This document shows, one piece after another, positions 50,863 through 61,088 of a stretch of 64,000 nucleotides of DNA. Each line of letters opens with the position of its first letter. Within the stretch, counting starts at the first letter, position 1. This DNA comes from Aculops lycopersici (lineage: Eukaryota > Arthropoda > Arachnida > Trombidiformes > Eriophyidae): contig WNKI01000004.1 in NCBI GenBank assembly GCA_015350385.1, positions 1,930,351 to 1,994,350 on the forward strand, given 5' to 3'. The translations under genes were made by a program, and so were the position numbers. The notes below the pieces were generated by a model. The model saw only the letters and a program-made list of their open reading frames with translations, had not been told where the DNA came from and did not search any database.

Positions 50863-53800
50863 ATGGAGGGGATACCAAAGAGTATCGCCGACATTCAAGA
50901 GCCTGAAGAGATTGAAGTTTTGGAAACAATCAAGGATATCACCGATCTTCGTGCAAAGGTGTTGCGTCATTACGATAAATATTTAACTGATGTTAGCAAC
51001 AAACGAATCAAACTTGAGGATTCGAGGAGATACCAATTGTTTCTACTGGAAGCGGATGAGTTGGAAAAATGGTTGCATGAACAATTGGAATTGAGCAAGG
51101 AGCATCCATCGCTCAAGAGTCGTGTTCAAGAACATCGTGCCTTTGAAACTGTTATTAATAATCACGCAAAAGTTGTTCAGAATGTAGAGGACAATGGAAT
51201 GGCCATGATCAACGAGCGCCATTTTGCATCACATAAGATTAGATTGCGTCTAGATGAATTGCAACGTTTATGGGAGTTATTACGCTCCAAGATACACGAG
51301 GAGGAGTTGGCATTGAGAAAGTTGTATGATCAGCTGGTTAGAGATATTGAACATGAGGAGGCTTGGATTAGAGAGAAGGAGCCCTTTATTGCCTCGGCCA
51401 ATAGAGGTCGCGATTATTTCGGCGTCCGAAATCTGATTAAGAAGCATGAGTCATTGATGCAAGAGATTAAAAATTATGAGCCAAACATAGAGGCGATAAA
51501 CAAGCGCTGCGATGAACTCATTGGAGCCGATCTATTTGGCGATCTCATTGAACCAAAGCGCAAGGCTTTAAACCAAAACTGGGCCAATCTTTTGCAAAAG
51601 GCCGACCAGAGGCATGGCAATCTCGAGGACTCTTTGCAGGCGCATCAGTATCTAGCTGACGCTGCCGAGGCCGAGTCATGGATGCGCGAGAAGGAGCCCA
51701 TCATTGGAAGCGAGGATCTTGGCAAGGATGAGGACTCGACAGAGGCGCTGATGAAGAAGCAAGAGGCACTGATGTCCGACTTGAAGGCATTCAATTCAAC
51801 CATTCAAAAGCTAGGCGATCAAGCTGCCGCTTGTAGACTGAAGGAATTAAGTGTCTCGGATGGAACTAGCAGAGAGATGGTATTGGTCTTGTCCGATTAC
51901 GATCCGAAGTCACCGCGTGAGATAGCAGTTCGTAAGGGCGATACTGTTACTCTGCTCAATGCCCTACACAACGACTGGTGGAAGGTCGAGGTCGACGATC
52001 GTCAGGGTTTTGTGCCAGCCTCCTGTTTGCGTCGCGTTGATTCTAGGTCGAGCCAGCAAAATCTAAATGAAACTTATAATATCCCTAATCGTCAAAAGCA
52101 AATCGAAGACTTATACAATTATCTACTCCAACTAGGCGAACAGAAGCTCGCTAAGCTAGCCGACTCCGTGAAAGCTTACCAAGTTGTTCGCGAGGCTGCC
52201 GATCTCACTGCTTGGATCAACGACAAGGAGCAATTTGCTCAGGTGGAAACAGTTGGTGATGACCTGGAACAGGTGGAAGTTTTACAAAAGAAGTTTGATG
52301 ACTTTGAGAAGGATATGCGAGACAATCAGGTTCGCTTGAAGGAAATGAATAATGTTGCCGAGCATTTGAAGTCCATTGGCCAAGCTGATGCTGCCAACAA
52401 GATTGCTCAGCAGATTGATGACTTGAATCAAAAGTGGAACCAATTGGAGATCGTTACTCAGCGTCGCCGCGACCAACTCGGCTCAGCGCACGAGGTGCAG
52501 CGTTTCCAACGCGAAGCTGAAGACACTCGTGATTGGATTGCCGAGAAGGACAAGATGCTAGATAGTGAAGACTACGGTAACGATCTACGTTCTGTTTTAG
52601 CCCTCCAACGTAAACACGAAGGTCTAGAGATTGACCTCAATGCTCTAAATGAGAAAATTGTTCAGCTCAACGAGACAGCCGAGAGATTGCGTCAGAATGA
52701 TCCAAAGTCAGCTGATGCTCTTTATGCAAAGCAAGACGAGATAAATCGCGAATGGGAGAAAATTGTGGACAAAGCAAATGCTCGCAAGGCTAAACTTATT
52801 GACTCTCACAATCTACAAAGACTCCTTGCAGACCAACGCGACATGAAGGCTTGGATAGACCAGACTATTGCTCAGGTCAAATCCAAGGAAACCGCACCGG
52901 ATGTTACAGGTGCCGAGGCATTGATTGATAGACACAAGGAGATTCGTGCCGAAATTGATGTTCGTGCTCCCAAATTGCAAAAGATCGAAGACTTTGGAAA
53001 ACATTTCATCAACTTGAACCACTATGCTAGCCCACTAATCAAGGACAAGCTCCAGGAACTCGAAAAGGCCAAGCAGGATTTGCGCGATGCTTGGATGGAG
53101 CGCAAGGAATTGTTGGAGCAAAATCTAGCTCTAGCTCTCTACTATCGTGACGCGGATCAAGCCGAAAATTGGATGGCAAACAGGGAGGCTTTTATCACTC
53201 AGAGCCAAACTGAGCCGAGCCCAGATAGTGTTGAGGGTTTGATCAAGAAGCACGAGGACTTTGACAAGGCATTGAATAGCCAAGAGAACAAGATAAACAA
53301 CTTGAGATCGAATGCCGAGGGATTGGTGGCTAGTGGCCATTATGCTGCACCTGAAATTAAGGACAAATTGCAACAGGTGCTGGACCGCTGGGCTCGTCTC
53401 AAGGACGCAATGATCGAGATGAGATCTCGTTTGAACGAGTCGCAAACGTTACAACAATTTTCACGTGACGCCGACGAGGTTGAGAGCTGGATTCAGGAGA
53501 AGCACGCCGCAGCTGAGGGATCATCTCTGAAGGATGCAACAAACATTCAAGCCAAGAACCAGAAACACCAAGCTCTAGAGGCCGAACTGAAGGCTAACGA
53601 GGAGAGGATTAAGGCGGTTTTAGAATCTGGACGTAAGCTCATTGATAGCAAGCAATGTGGTGACACCGAGGACGCAGTCAAGGAGCGACTGGTAACAATC
53701 GACAAGCAATACCAAACCCTCACCACTGTAACTAGCGAGAAATCTTATGTCCTCAAAGAGGCTAGCCAATTGAGATCATTCAATGCTGCAGTGAAGGACA

Positions 53801-56181
53801 TTGACTTTTGGTTGGGCGAGGTGGAGAGTTTACTGAAGCCAGAGGACACGGGTAACGACTTTGCTAGCACCCAACACCTGATCAAGCAGCACCAACTCAT
53901 TGAGGCCGACATCAAGTCGCACGAGGATCGTATAAAGGACATGAACGATCTAGCCAACTCCTTGATTGAGAGTGGCCAATTCGACTCGGAGCCAGTTTCA
54001 AGCAAACAAAAGGATGTTAACGCCAGGTACGAGAGATTGAAGAACATTGCCGAGTTTCGTCGGAACCAATTGAACGAGGCCAGCACTTTGAATCAATTTA
54101 TTCGCGATATGGTCGACGAAGAGTCTTGGATCAAGGAAAAGAAGCTGCTAGTTGCCTCTGACGACTATGGCCGCGATTTGGCTGGAGTGCAAAACTTGAG
54201 AAAGAAGCACAAGAGACTTGAGGCGGACTTGGCTGCCCATGGTCCGGCCATTAGAGCCGTGCAGGATGTTGGCCAGCGTTTGATGGTTGAGTCAAGTATG
54301 GGCGCACCGGAAATCGAGCAAAGGCTTCAGAATTTGGAGCAAAGTTGGCAGGAGTTGCAAAATATGAGCGCAGCACGGAACCAGAAGCTTGGCGAATCTC
54401 AAGAGTACCAGGAGTTTTTGTCAAAGGTTGACGAGGAGGAGGCTTGGATTCGCGAGAAACAAAACTTACTTGCCGCGCCCAATCAGAACGACACCATGGC
54501 TGCAGTTCAAGGATTGCTAAAGAAGCACGATGTTTTGGAGAATGAGTTTGTGAACCATCTCGAACGAGTGAATGATCTCCTGGCAGATGGTGAAAAGCTT
54601 TGCGAAAAGGGCAACCACCACAAGGATGGCATTAGAGATAGACTGAATTTATTAAGGGATCGATCGAATGAACTCCAGGACAACAACAAGCGCCGCAAGG
54701 CTTCGTTGACTGAGTATTACAACACCCTGCAGTTTATGTGGAGAGCGGATGTGGTGGACAGTTGGATCAATGACAAGGCAAAGGAATTGAGATCCGATGA
54801 CCCGGGACGCGATTTGTTGTCGGTGAAAAATCTGCTAGCCAAACAGGAGAGATTTGACGCTTGTTTGGATGCCTTCGAGCAGGAGGGTATTGCTGGTTTG
54901 GCTCAACTAAAGGACCAGTCGGCTCCGATGCGCAACGATGAGGTTTCAATGCGATATGACGAGGTTATGAAACGATGGAATGATCTTCGTGGAGCCTCGG
55001 AGGCTCGTAAGGCGAGTTTGAATCGAACTCAGGATCAATTCAAGCAAGTCGAGGAGCACTTCTTGACCTTTGCCAAGCGAGCATCCGCCTTCAACAGTTG
55101 GTTTGAGAACGCGGAGGAGGATTTGACTGATCCAGTTAGATGTAACTCCATTGAGGAGGCTGAGGCGCTTCGCGTGGCCCACACCCAATTCCAAGAGTCA
55201 CTAGCCTCGTCGCAACAAGATTTCGACTACCTTGCAGAACTCGATCGCCGCATTAAAGCCTTCAACGTTGGACCAAATCCATATACCTGGTTCACCATGA
55301 GCGCCCTAGAGGATACATGGGCGCGACTCAAGACCATTGTTAAGAATAGAGATATTGAGCTCATCAAGGAGACGAAGCGTCAGGAGGACAACAATTGGTT
55401 GAGAAAACAGTATGCCAAAAAGGCAAATGCCCTGCATGATTGGATCAAGGACACGAGGATGTGGCTCCTATCTGGCGCTCAAGCTGAGAATTCCTCATTA
55501 GAAGCTCAACTAGAGGCGACCATAAAGAAGATGAACGAGGTTAGATCTCGACGGGATGACTTAAAGACCATCGAGGAACTTGGCAAGCTCCAGGAAAACA
55601 ATTTAATTTTAGATAATCGTTACACTGAACACTCTACCACTTCATTGGCCCAACAATGGGATCAACTTGAGCAGCTCGGGTTGAGGATGCAACACAATTT
55701 AGAGCAACAGATTCAAGCTAGAAACCAATCGGGAGTCTCTGAAGATACATTGAGAGAATTCTCAATCATGTTTAAATACTTTGACAAGGATAATTCAGGT
55801 AAACTAAATCATAACGAGTTTAAGAATTGCCTTAGAGCTTTAGGTTATGACCTGCCAATGGTTGAGGAAAATCAACCAGATCCCGAATTTGAGGCTATCC
55901 TGAATGCCGTTGATCCAAATCGCGATGGACAAGTATCATTGCAAGAATATATGGCCTTCCTAATATCTCGCGAGACGGAGAATGTTCAATCGAGCGAGGA
56001 TATTGAGCAAGCCTTCAAGGCAATAACACTAAATGGCGAACGACCCTATGTAACGAGCGACGAGCTATTCTCGAACTTGAGACGCGATGTGGCGCAGTAT
56101 TGTGTTTCACATATGGACTCGTACGAGAGTATTCCCAACGCTTATGATTACAAAACATTCACAAGAAGATTATTTGTTTAG
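50863..56181 (+). CDS. alpha-Spec: Alpha-spectrin with six spectrin repeats missing
   Basis: Membrane-skeleton protein that pairs with beta-spectrin. The start is ATG at 50863 (CAAAATGG). The 1,772 residues compare with about 2,415 usual. In order: N-terminal tetramerisation helix (about 17-50), repeat 1 (about 50-148), a repeat matching fly repeat 8 (EEAWIREKEPFIASANRGRD, about 150-255), then fly repeat 9 (EAESWMREKEP) with the SH3 domain inserted (about 336-393; DYDPKSPREIAVRKGD, WWKVEVDDRQGFVPAS). All later repeats follow to about residue 1620. The C-terminal EF-hand domain (FDKDNSGKLNHNEF, VDPNRDGQVSLQEY) ends in FTRRLFV. Fly repeats 2-7 are absent. The shortfall of about 640 residues equals six 106-residue repeats. 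The frame is intact across the junction near 51300, so a functional short spectrin is likely. Confidence 0.95.
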   Translation: MEGIPKSIADIQEPEEIEVLETIKDITDLRAKVLRHYDKYLTDVSNKRIKLEDSRRYQLFLLEADELEKWLHEQLELSKEHPSLKSRVQEHRAFETVINNHAKVVQNVEDNGMAMINERHFASHKIRLRLDELQRLWELLRSKIHEEELALRKLYDQLVRDIEHEEAWIREKEPFIASANRGRDYFGVRNLIKKHESLMQEIKNYEPNIEAINKRCDELIGADLFGDLIEPKRKALNQNWANLLQKADQRHGNLEDSLQAHQYLADAAEAESWMREKEPIIGSEDLGKDEDSTEALMKKQEALMSDLKAFNSTIQKLGDQAAACRLKELSVSDGTSREMVLVLSDYDPKSPREIAVRKGDTVTLLNALHNDWWKVEVDDRQGFVPASCLRRVDSRSSQQNLNETYNIPNRQKQIEDLYNYLLQLGEQKLAKLADSVKAYQVVREAADLTAWINDKEQFAQVETVGDDLEQVEVLQKKFDDFEKDMRDNQVRLKEMNNVAEHLKSIGQADAANKIAQQIDDLNQKWNQLEIVTQRRRDQLGSAHEVQRFQREAEDTRDWIAEKDKMLDSEDYGNDLRSVLALQRKHEGLEIDLNALNEKIVQLNETAERLRQNDPKSADALYAKQDEINREWEKIVDKANARKAKLIDSHNLQRLLADQRDMKAWIDQTIAQVKSKETAPDVTGAEALIDRHKEIRAEIDVRAPKLQKIEDFGKHFINLNHYASPLIKDKLQELEKAKQDLRDAWMERKELLEQNLALALYYRDADQAENWMANREAFITQSQTEPSPDSVEGLIKKHEDFDKALNSQENKINNLRSNAEGLVASGHYAAPEIKDKLQQVLDRWARLKDAMIEMRSRLNESQTLQQFSRDADEVESWIQEKHAAAEGSSLKDATNIQAKNQKHQALEAELKANEERIKAVLESGRKLIDSKQCGDTEDAVKERLVTIDKQYQTLTTVTSEKSYVLKEASQLRSFNAAVKDIDFWLGEVESLLKPEDTGNDFASTQHLIKQHQLIEADIKSHEDRIKDMNDLANSLIESGQFDSEPVSSKQKDVNARYERLKNIAEFRRNQLNEASTLNQFIRDMVDEESWIKEKKLLVASDDYGRDLAGVQNLRKKHKRLEADLAAHGPAIRAVQDVGQRLMVESSMGAPEIEQRLQNLEQSWQELQNMSAARNQKLGESQEYQEFLSKVDEEEAWIREKQNLLAAPNQNDTMAAVQGLLKKHDVLENEFVNHLERVNDLLADGEKLCEKGNHHKDGIRDRLNLLRDRSNELQDNNKRRKASLTEYYNTLQFMWRADVVDSWINDKAKELRSDDPGRDLLSVKNLLAKQERFDACLDAFEQEGIAGLAQLKDQSAPMRNDEVSMRYDEVMKRWNDLRGASEARKASLNRTQDQFKQVEEHFLTFAKRASAFNSWFENAEEDLTDPVRCNSIEEAEALRVAHTQFQESLASSQQDFDYLAELDRRIKAFNVGPNPYTWFTMSALEDTWARLKTIVKNRDIELIKETKRQEDNNWLRKQYAKKANALHDWIKDTRMWLLSGAQAENSSLEAQLEATIKKMNEVRSRRDDLKTIEELGKLQENNLILDNRYTEHSTTSLAQQWDQLEQLGLRMQHNLEQQIQARNQSGVSEDTLREFSIMFKYFDKDNSGKLNHNEFKNCLRALGYDLPMVEENQPDPEFEAILNAVDPNRDGQVSLQEYMAFLISRETENVQSSEDIEQAFKAITLNGERPYVTSDELFSNLRRDVAQYCVSHMDSYESIPNAYDYKTFTRRLFV

Positions 56182-57092
56182 TTTGTTTCGGTTGGGTTTA
56201 GTTGCTGAACTGGAACACAATGAATATGAATGATTATAGATAACTTTCGGATTCAAAAGGCACCGAAAAGAAAAAAGAGGGAGCACATGCAGTAGGGATG
56301 CTTTATACACATGAGCTCTACAAAGAGCATGAGAATGAATGATGAAATGAATGCTATTTCATGAAAATTGACGCAACTGAACTCAGAAGATTATTATGCA
56401 ATAAATATATCTCATATAAATGTATAAAAATTCTGCCTAGTTAGATCTCGAGGATATTGATATAGGCACACAACTACCAGATTTATCAGGTGGATTAGGG
56501 AGGTGATGATGGTGTTGCACATAGGGCGCCGCTAGTGGTGCGAGGCGGCCGATGCCACAGCCAATTTTGCTAGGCTAAGTTTTGTGCATAGCAAGCAAAG
56601 ATATACTATTGCCAACTCCAGGATTGCAATCAAAAGCGGTCAACTCCTTGCAGTGGCACGAGCAAGGCAACAGTTGGTTGTTGCCCTGCCTCTGGCTATG
56701 TATTTTTGGTCTTTGTCTTTCTCTCGTTACTTGTTACTTCTTATTTGTGTCCTCTAGTTAGCTGCTAGTGTGAAATCTTGATTTATTTATTCACATGCTA
56801 CAACAACAACGACAGCAACAACAACAACGACTACCTGTTGCTGCTCGTCTGTACATATTTATGCCAGTATTTGCAAATGATCCCAATTAACCATTCATTG
56901 TGTCTCCTCCTCGCCTACAGCATCAATCGATATGACGAGCAGACACGGATAAGGATAAAACGAATCGGAATGATCCCAAGACAACAGACTAATGCCAACA
57001 TCAAACACATTAACTTCAAATAGCTACTTATGATCTTAATTTATTACCTCGTGGTTATATTATTTATACCAATTTATTACAATCTTATCACT
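56182..57092. other. Intergenic: alpha-spectrin 3' UTR and 5' flank of ETS-like gene
   Basis: Contains the spectrin poly(A) signal at 56400. A GC-richer patch (56515-56580) is followed by AT-rich sequence with CAA/CAG-type runs (56795-56840). An in-frame ATG at 57030 would add a hydrophobic leader to the ETS-like protein and is probably not the true start. Confidence 0.6.
56400..56405 (+). terminator. Poly(A) signal of alpha-spectrin
   Basis: AATAAA 219 bases after the stop codon, in AT-rich sequence. Confidence 0.6.
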
Positions 57093-57566
57093 ATGGTGAA
57101 CGCGAGCAAGGGAGCAGCAACAACAACAACAACAACAACAACAGCATCCACCAACACAACGACAATCACGACAACGACAAGTAGAACAAAATTTGGTAAA
57201 TTCAAGAAGAAGTTAAATTCATGGGAATTTTTAGTCATGTTATTATGTGATCAAAACTACAAAGAGTTCATCAGGTGGATCGACGATGATGAGTACGATT
57301 TTGAGATCATCAACTTGGAGGTGGTTGCGAAATTGTGGGCCCATTATGACAACAAGACAGAGGCAATGCCCATCAAATTACTCAAGTCGCTGAAGTATCA
57401 TGGATCTCGGAATGGAACTGTTCAACGGGTAAATGCTAAAAAGGGTGGCGATTGTAAGAATGGCGATGGTAGTGGCAGTTGTAGAGGTGATGACAAAACC
57501 CAACATCTGATCTATCGCCTCAAACCGCAAGCCTTTTGGACTTGCGTCCTTACTCGTCCAATTTGA
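57093..57566 (+). CDS. Small divergent ETS-domain protein (putative transcription factor)
   Basis: ETS proteins bind GGAA-containing DNA through a winged helix. After a Thr-rich leader (MVNASKGAATTTT...), the domain shows the three spaced ETS tryptophans: NSWEFLVMLLCD, FIRWIDDDEYDFEI and VAKLW. These are followed by a recognition-helix-like segment (MPIKLLKSLKYHG) and a closing IYRL strand. The two invariant recognition-helix arginines are lysines here, the YYY triplet is YHG, and the last hairpin holds a Gly/Lys-rich insertion (about 25 residues). The protein is about 157 residues, almost only the domain. An upstream ATG at 57030 would add a hydrophobic leader and is disfavoured; an upstream exon is possible. 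The ETS assignment rests on pattern alignment by eye and is moderately strong; DNA-binding ability is uncertain. Confidence 0.6.
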   Translation: MVNASKGAATTTTTTTTASTNTTTITTTTSRTKFGKFKKKLNSWEFLVMLLCDQNYKEFIRWIDDDEYDFEIINLEVVAKLWAHYDNKTEAMPIKLLKSLKYHGSRNGTVQRVNAKKGGDCKNGDGSGSCRGDDKTQHLIYRLKPQAFWTCVLTRPI

Positions 57567-57918
57567 TATGTTTTGCTATGAACGATTCATTGACTTACTG
57601 ACAATAAGAAGAAGAAGAAACACCAATAATAACAACAACGATTACGATGATAATAATAATAGTAGTGATACTTTTAATAGATTCATTATCTCAACTGCCA
57701 GCCACTACTCAGTCATTACCAGCTACAAATAGCCAGTTCAATCGCACAGTTACATAATACAATCAATTCGAATCGCAATAGAAATACCAACAAACAGAGC
57801 AAGAGCATTCATGTTCGGTTCCGAATCAAACGAGACCTCGCCTCGCTAAAAGCCCAATGATCGTCGTCGAACTTGACCTTGTGATGCAACATAGATAATT
57901 TGTCACAAGTTTTAGGAG

Positions 57919-57928
57919 TATATAAAGG
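57919..57928 (+). promoter_or_regulatory. TATA box, plus strand
   Basis: TATATAAAGG is a near-perfect TATA box, about 1.03 kb before the glucosylceramidase ATG. It may drive that gene with a long 5' UTR, or an unrecognised transcript. Confidence 0.4.
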
Positions 57929-58087
57929 TGGGATTAGAGAGTATAAGAAGAAGGAAGCTTATGCTTAAGGGCAAAAAGCTTATCATAGGGACAGATGGCA
58001 TATAAAAATTGTTGCAATTTGATGAGGTTAGGTAACAGTACATCTCGTCACAAAAAACCACTTGTTAACCGCCAACTAGATCTATAA

Positions 58088-58093
58088 AATAAA
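58088..58093 (+). terminator. Candidate poly(A) signal of the ETS-like gene
   Basis: AATAAA 522 bases after the ETS-like stop codon. It overlaps a TATAAAA string, so its role is ambiguous. Confidence 0.3.
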
Positions 58094-58955
58094 GCCCGTA
58101 GGCGCTTATGCTATTACCCTGTGTGTTTTGTAGTTGTTATTTTCTACATAGCGTTTACCCTAATGCCAACTTTTGTTGCATGACGTGTGTCTTGTTAGTT
58201 GAGAAATTAATGCAACTCTTTGTGATTCTGTGGAGTAAGTCAGTAACTACCATCGAGCTGTCAACCAATAGATATCACAAGAGTAGTAGCGGTAGAAACA
58301 TTACTGTTTTGCTAACTCCTGTTTATGTCGTAATGAGGCTAACTCCACCTGGCAATAGGAGTTAGGCGCCACCCAGTTTTTGTGGTAGACTTTGTGGTGA
58401 TCGTCACCGACCAAGCAATTATCGGCTTTGCTTTGTGTTTGTATCAATGTTTGTGTTTGCTCTCATGACAGTGGCAAAAGAAAACTGGAGAACTTTTTCG
58501 CTCCACTCATTAGACTATCGACTCACTCGAGCGACGATGGCATTGATTTCATGCCATTTGTTGGCGCACGATGCGATTTAATTTTGATTGGCAAGCTCGT
58601 CGGTTGACCCCGGCGCTAGCTAGGCGCAAGTTCACACAATGGTTGCAATAGATCTCAAGTTAAGCGAGCGAGCCAGCAAAATTGTATGACATTAGAGCGA
58701 CCAACAAGAGAGTTGATATTTGTGATGTGAATAAGAAGAAGACGTTGACTGCAAACATGATGATGATTGTGATGATTATGGTAGCGGTAAGATAAATAGT
58801 AAAGATAATTGAAAAACTAACAAATGACCCAACAATAGTTGTGTTGAAATCGCATTTGAACTCGTACTTTGCAGTAACAAATCGCAAACGAGACTATGAC
58901 AGCAGGTCGCTATTGCTAACAACTCAAATACAACTTACACGAAGAAAACCTCATA

Positions 58956-61088
58956 ATGGAACTCATCGATATCAATGGAGGCCGCGATGATCGGGTTGTC
59001 TATAAGTCAAACACTGTACCAATAAATGGAAGCGATGTCAACTTGAGTTCACCAGGATCAGACTCAGCCTGCGGCGGGATCGGCAAGGCAAAGGTGCTTA
59101 TATTTAGATATGCCCCTTTGATTAGTTTAGCCGAGGGAGTGTTGCTCTTTTGCCTTTTGGTTTATCTCTTTGCCTCATCACCTAATTCCTCTCCACCTGT
59201 GGATTCAATTAAACCTAGACTAATGCCAGAGCAACACCAGAACCCCCAATCGCCTAGCGACCCAAACCAGAGAAGACCATCGAATGGGTCGCCAACAACA
59301 ACGACGGACTCAAATGATGCTCAAGCGATCAATAGATACGAATCGTTGTTTAGAAACTATACAGATACAGATGGTGGCGCGCAGGTGAGATTGGCTCCCT
59401 CTCTAGCTAGCTACTGTACTCAGAGAAGACATGATATTATTGGTGCCATATCCTGCAGGTCGCAGAATGTAGAAAAATTTTGCGAGCAAATAGAACCACA
59501 AATGAATGTACCCGAGGGGAAGAAAACAGAAGAATATCGATTTTTTGTTTACAAATTTACAACCTCAAAGTCTGGTGAGCGATTGAAACCTTCGTTGATT
59601 ACATTAGAGCCATCGATTGACTCAGTTTGGTGCTTGAACGATGACTCCTGGAACGACACCTGTCGCGTGAAGACTAAGCTTGATATTTATTCCGACCAAA
59701 AGCGACAAAAAATCGTGGGCTTTGGCGGTGCCCTGACTGATAGCTCAATTAGTAACATCTTGAGCTTAACTATCAATGGAACCTTGCGCCTGCTCGACGA
59801 TTACTTCGGACCGAAAGGGCTGAAGTATAACATGATTCGCGTTACAATTGGAGGCAGCGATTTCTCCTCTCGTTTCTACACCAATGATGACCTACGTACG
59901 GCGGACGGCAAGATGGCACCACCTGATGCTCAGCCGGATTTTAATTTGAAGAATTTTCAATTAAGCGAAGAGGATATTATGTATAAAATACCTGTTTTGA
60001 AACATGTGCTAAACCAGTACCAAAAAAACGCTCCAGGTGGACAAATCAAAATTTTGGGTAGCATGTGGAGCCCACCGCTTTGGATGAAGACAAATCATCA
60101 TCCAAATAAGGGAAGTTTGAAAGGAAGCATTACTAATGAGAAAAAGAAAGTTGAGGGTGAGGAATACTTTGCAACTTTGGCCAAGTTTAAGAGGAACTTT
60201 CTATCGGCTTACCGCGACAACTCAATCAATTTTTGGGGTTTGACCATAATGAATGAGCCCTTTTTTGCCGTTCAGCCATTTCTAGATTACAACACGATGA
60301 TTTTCCCTCAAAAAGACTATGAAAATTACATTTCCAAATACCTGGGTCCAATCCTTAAGGACGATGCCCAATTTAAGGATCTCGTGCTGCTAGTTCATGA
60401 CGACAATCGTAGGTATCTACTCAACTTCACCGAGCCAACATTACAAAATCCAAATGTATTTAAATACATCAATGGGATTGCAACTCATGGCTACGTAGAC
60501 GAAGAGTACGAGCTCATGGATAAGTTATACAACAAGTGGAAGCCAAGGGCGAAAACAAACTTTTCCATTATCTCGACAGAGTTGTGCTCCGGCCACCTGC
60601 CATTCATGCAACGCGCTCTCGTTGGCAACTGGCATCGAGGGGTCCATTATGCACTGGATATCATTAGAACTCTCCAACACTCGGGTTCCGGTTGGATAGA
60701 TTGGAACATGGTGCTGGACACAACAGGTGGCCCTGGCTGGCTAGGCGGTCGACTGGATAGTCCAGTTATAGTTGATAAGAGCAAGGATATGTATTACAAG
60801 AGCCCAATGTTTTACTTTCTCGGTCAATTCTCTCGCCACATTCCAGTTGGATCGGTGAAGTTGAGCTCGAAGATATACAATGCCAGATTTGATTACCACT
60901 TTGAGACAGTCACCTTTCTGCACCCAGATGGGAAGAATATTACCATTGTGGTTCTGAACAACAATCCCTATCCAATAGAACTGCACATTAGGATGAAAAC
61001 ATCGGATAGCTCGATTGAGGGCCAATATTATCCGTTGATTTGTCAAGCCGACAGTGTGACCACATTTGTTGGCCCGAAAGTATGGTGA
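58956..61088 (+). CDS. GBA1: Glucosylceramidase (GH30, GBA1-like) with N-terminal membrane anchor
   Basis: Hydrolyses glucosylceramide to glucose and ceramide, normally in lysosomes. The 710 residues compare with about 530 usual. The start is ATG at 58956 (CATAATGG). Residues 1-45 are polar and residues 46-73 are one hydrophobic segment not followed by a clear cleavage site, so a type II signal anchor is likely. A Pro/Ser/Asn-rich stalk runs to about 145. The catalytic part begins near ASYCTQRRHD and shows FGGALTDSS, MWSPPLWMKT, the acid/base Glu434 in TIMNEPF, the nucleophile Glu542 in STELCSG, and WIDWNMVLD...GGPGW. The C-terminal beta-sandwich includes PMFYFLGQFSRHIPVGS and FLHPDGKNITIVVLN. 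All catalytic landmarks align with human GBA1. It converges with the DCX kinase gene. Confidence 0.95.
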   Translation: MELIDINGGRDDRVVYKSNTVPINGSDVNLSSPGSDSACGGIGKAKVLIFRYAPLISLAEGVLLFCLLVYLFASSPNSSPPVDSIKPRLMPEQHQNPQSPSDPNQRRPSNGSPTTTTDSNDAQAINRYESLFRNYTDTDGGAQVRLAPSLASYCTQRRHDIIGAISCRSQNVEKFCEQIEPQMNVPEGKKTEEYRFFVYKFTTSKSGERLKPSLITLEPSIDSVWCLNDDSWNDTCRVKTKLDIYSDQKRQKIVGFGGALTDSSISNILSLTINGTLRLLDDYFGPKGLKYNMIRVTIGGSDFSSRFYTNDDLRTADGKMAPPDAQPDFNLKNFQLSEEDIMYKIPVLKHVLNQYQKNAPGGQIKILGSMWSPPLWMKTNHHPNKGSLKGSITNEKKKVEGEEYFATLAKFKRNFLSAYRDNSINFWGLTIMNEPFFAVQPFLDYNTMIFPQKDYENYISKYLGPILKDDAQFKDLVLLVHDDNRRYLLNFTEPTLQNPNVFKYINGIATHGYVDEEYELMDKLYNKWKPRAKTNFSIISTELCSGHLPFMQRALVGNWHRGVHYALDIIRTLQHSGSGWIDWNMVLDTTGGPGWLGGRLDSPVIVDKSKDMYYKSPMFYFLGQFSRHIPVGSVKLSSKIYNARFDYHFETVTFLHPDGKNITIVVLNNNPYPIELHIRMKTSDSSIEGQYYPLICQADSVTTFVGPKVW

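Larger units (their letters stand above)
57567..58955. other. Intergenic: ETS-like 3' flank and glucosylceramidase promoter region
   Basis: A 1,389-base gap. It contains AAT/GAT triplet runs (57630-57670), a TATA box (57919), and an AATAAA at 58088 that could end the ETS-like transcript. The immediate upstream region of the glucosylceramidase is AT-rich. Short hydrophobic frames at 58108-58365 and 58660-58887 have no family resemblance. Confidence 0.6.

Noticed and set aside
50863..56181. Alpha-spectrin as a truncated pseudogene
   Set aside because: The frame is intact, both termini and all functional domains are present, and the missing part is a whole number of repeats.
58660..58887. Minus-strand hydrophobic 75-residue frame upstream of the glucosylceramidase
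   Set aside because: The composition reflects AT-rich sequence; there is no conserved motif and it sits in the promoter region of the opposite-strand gene.
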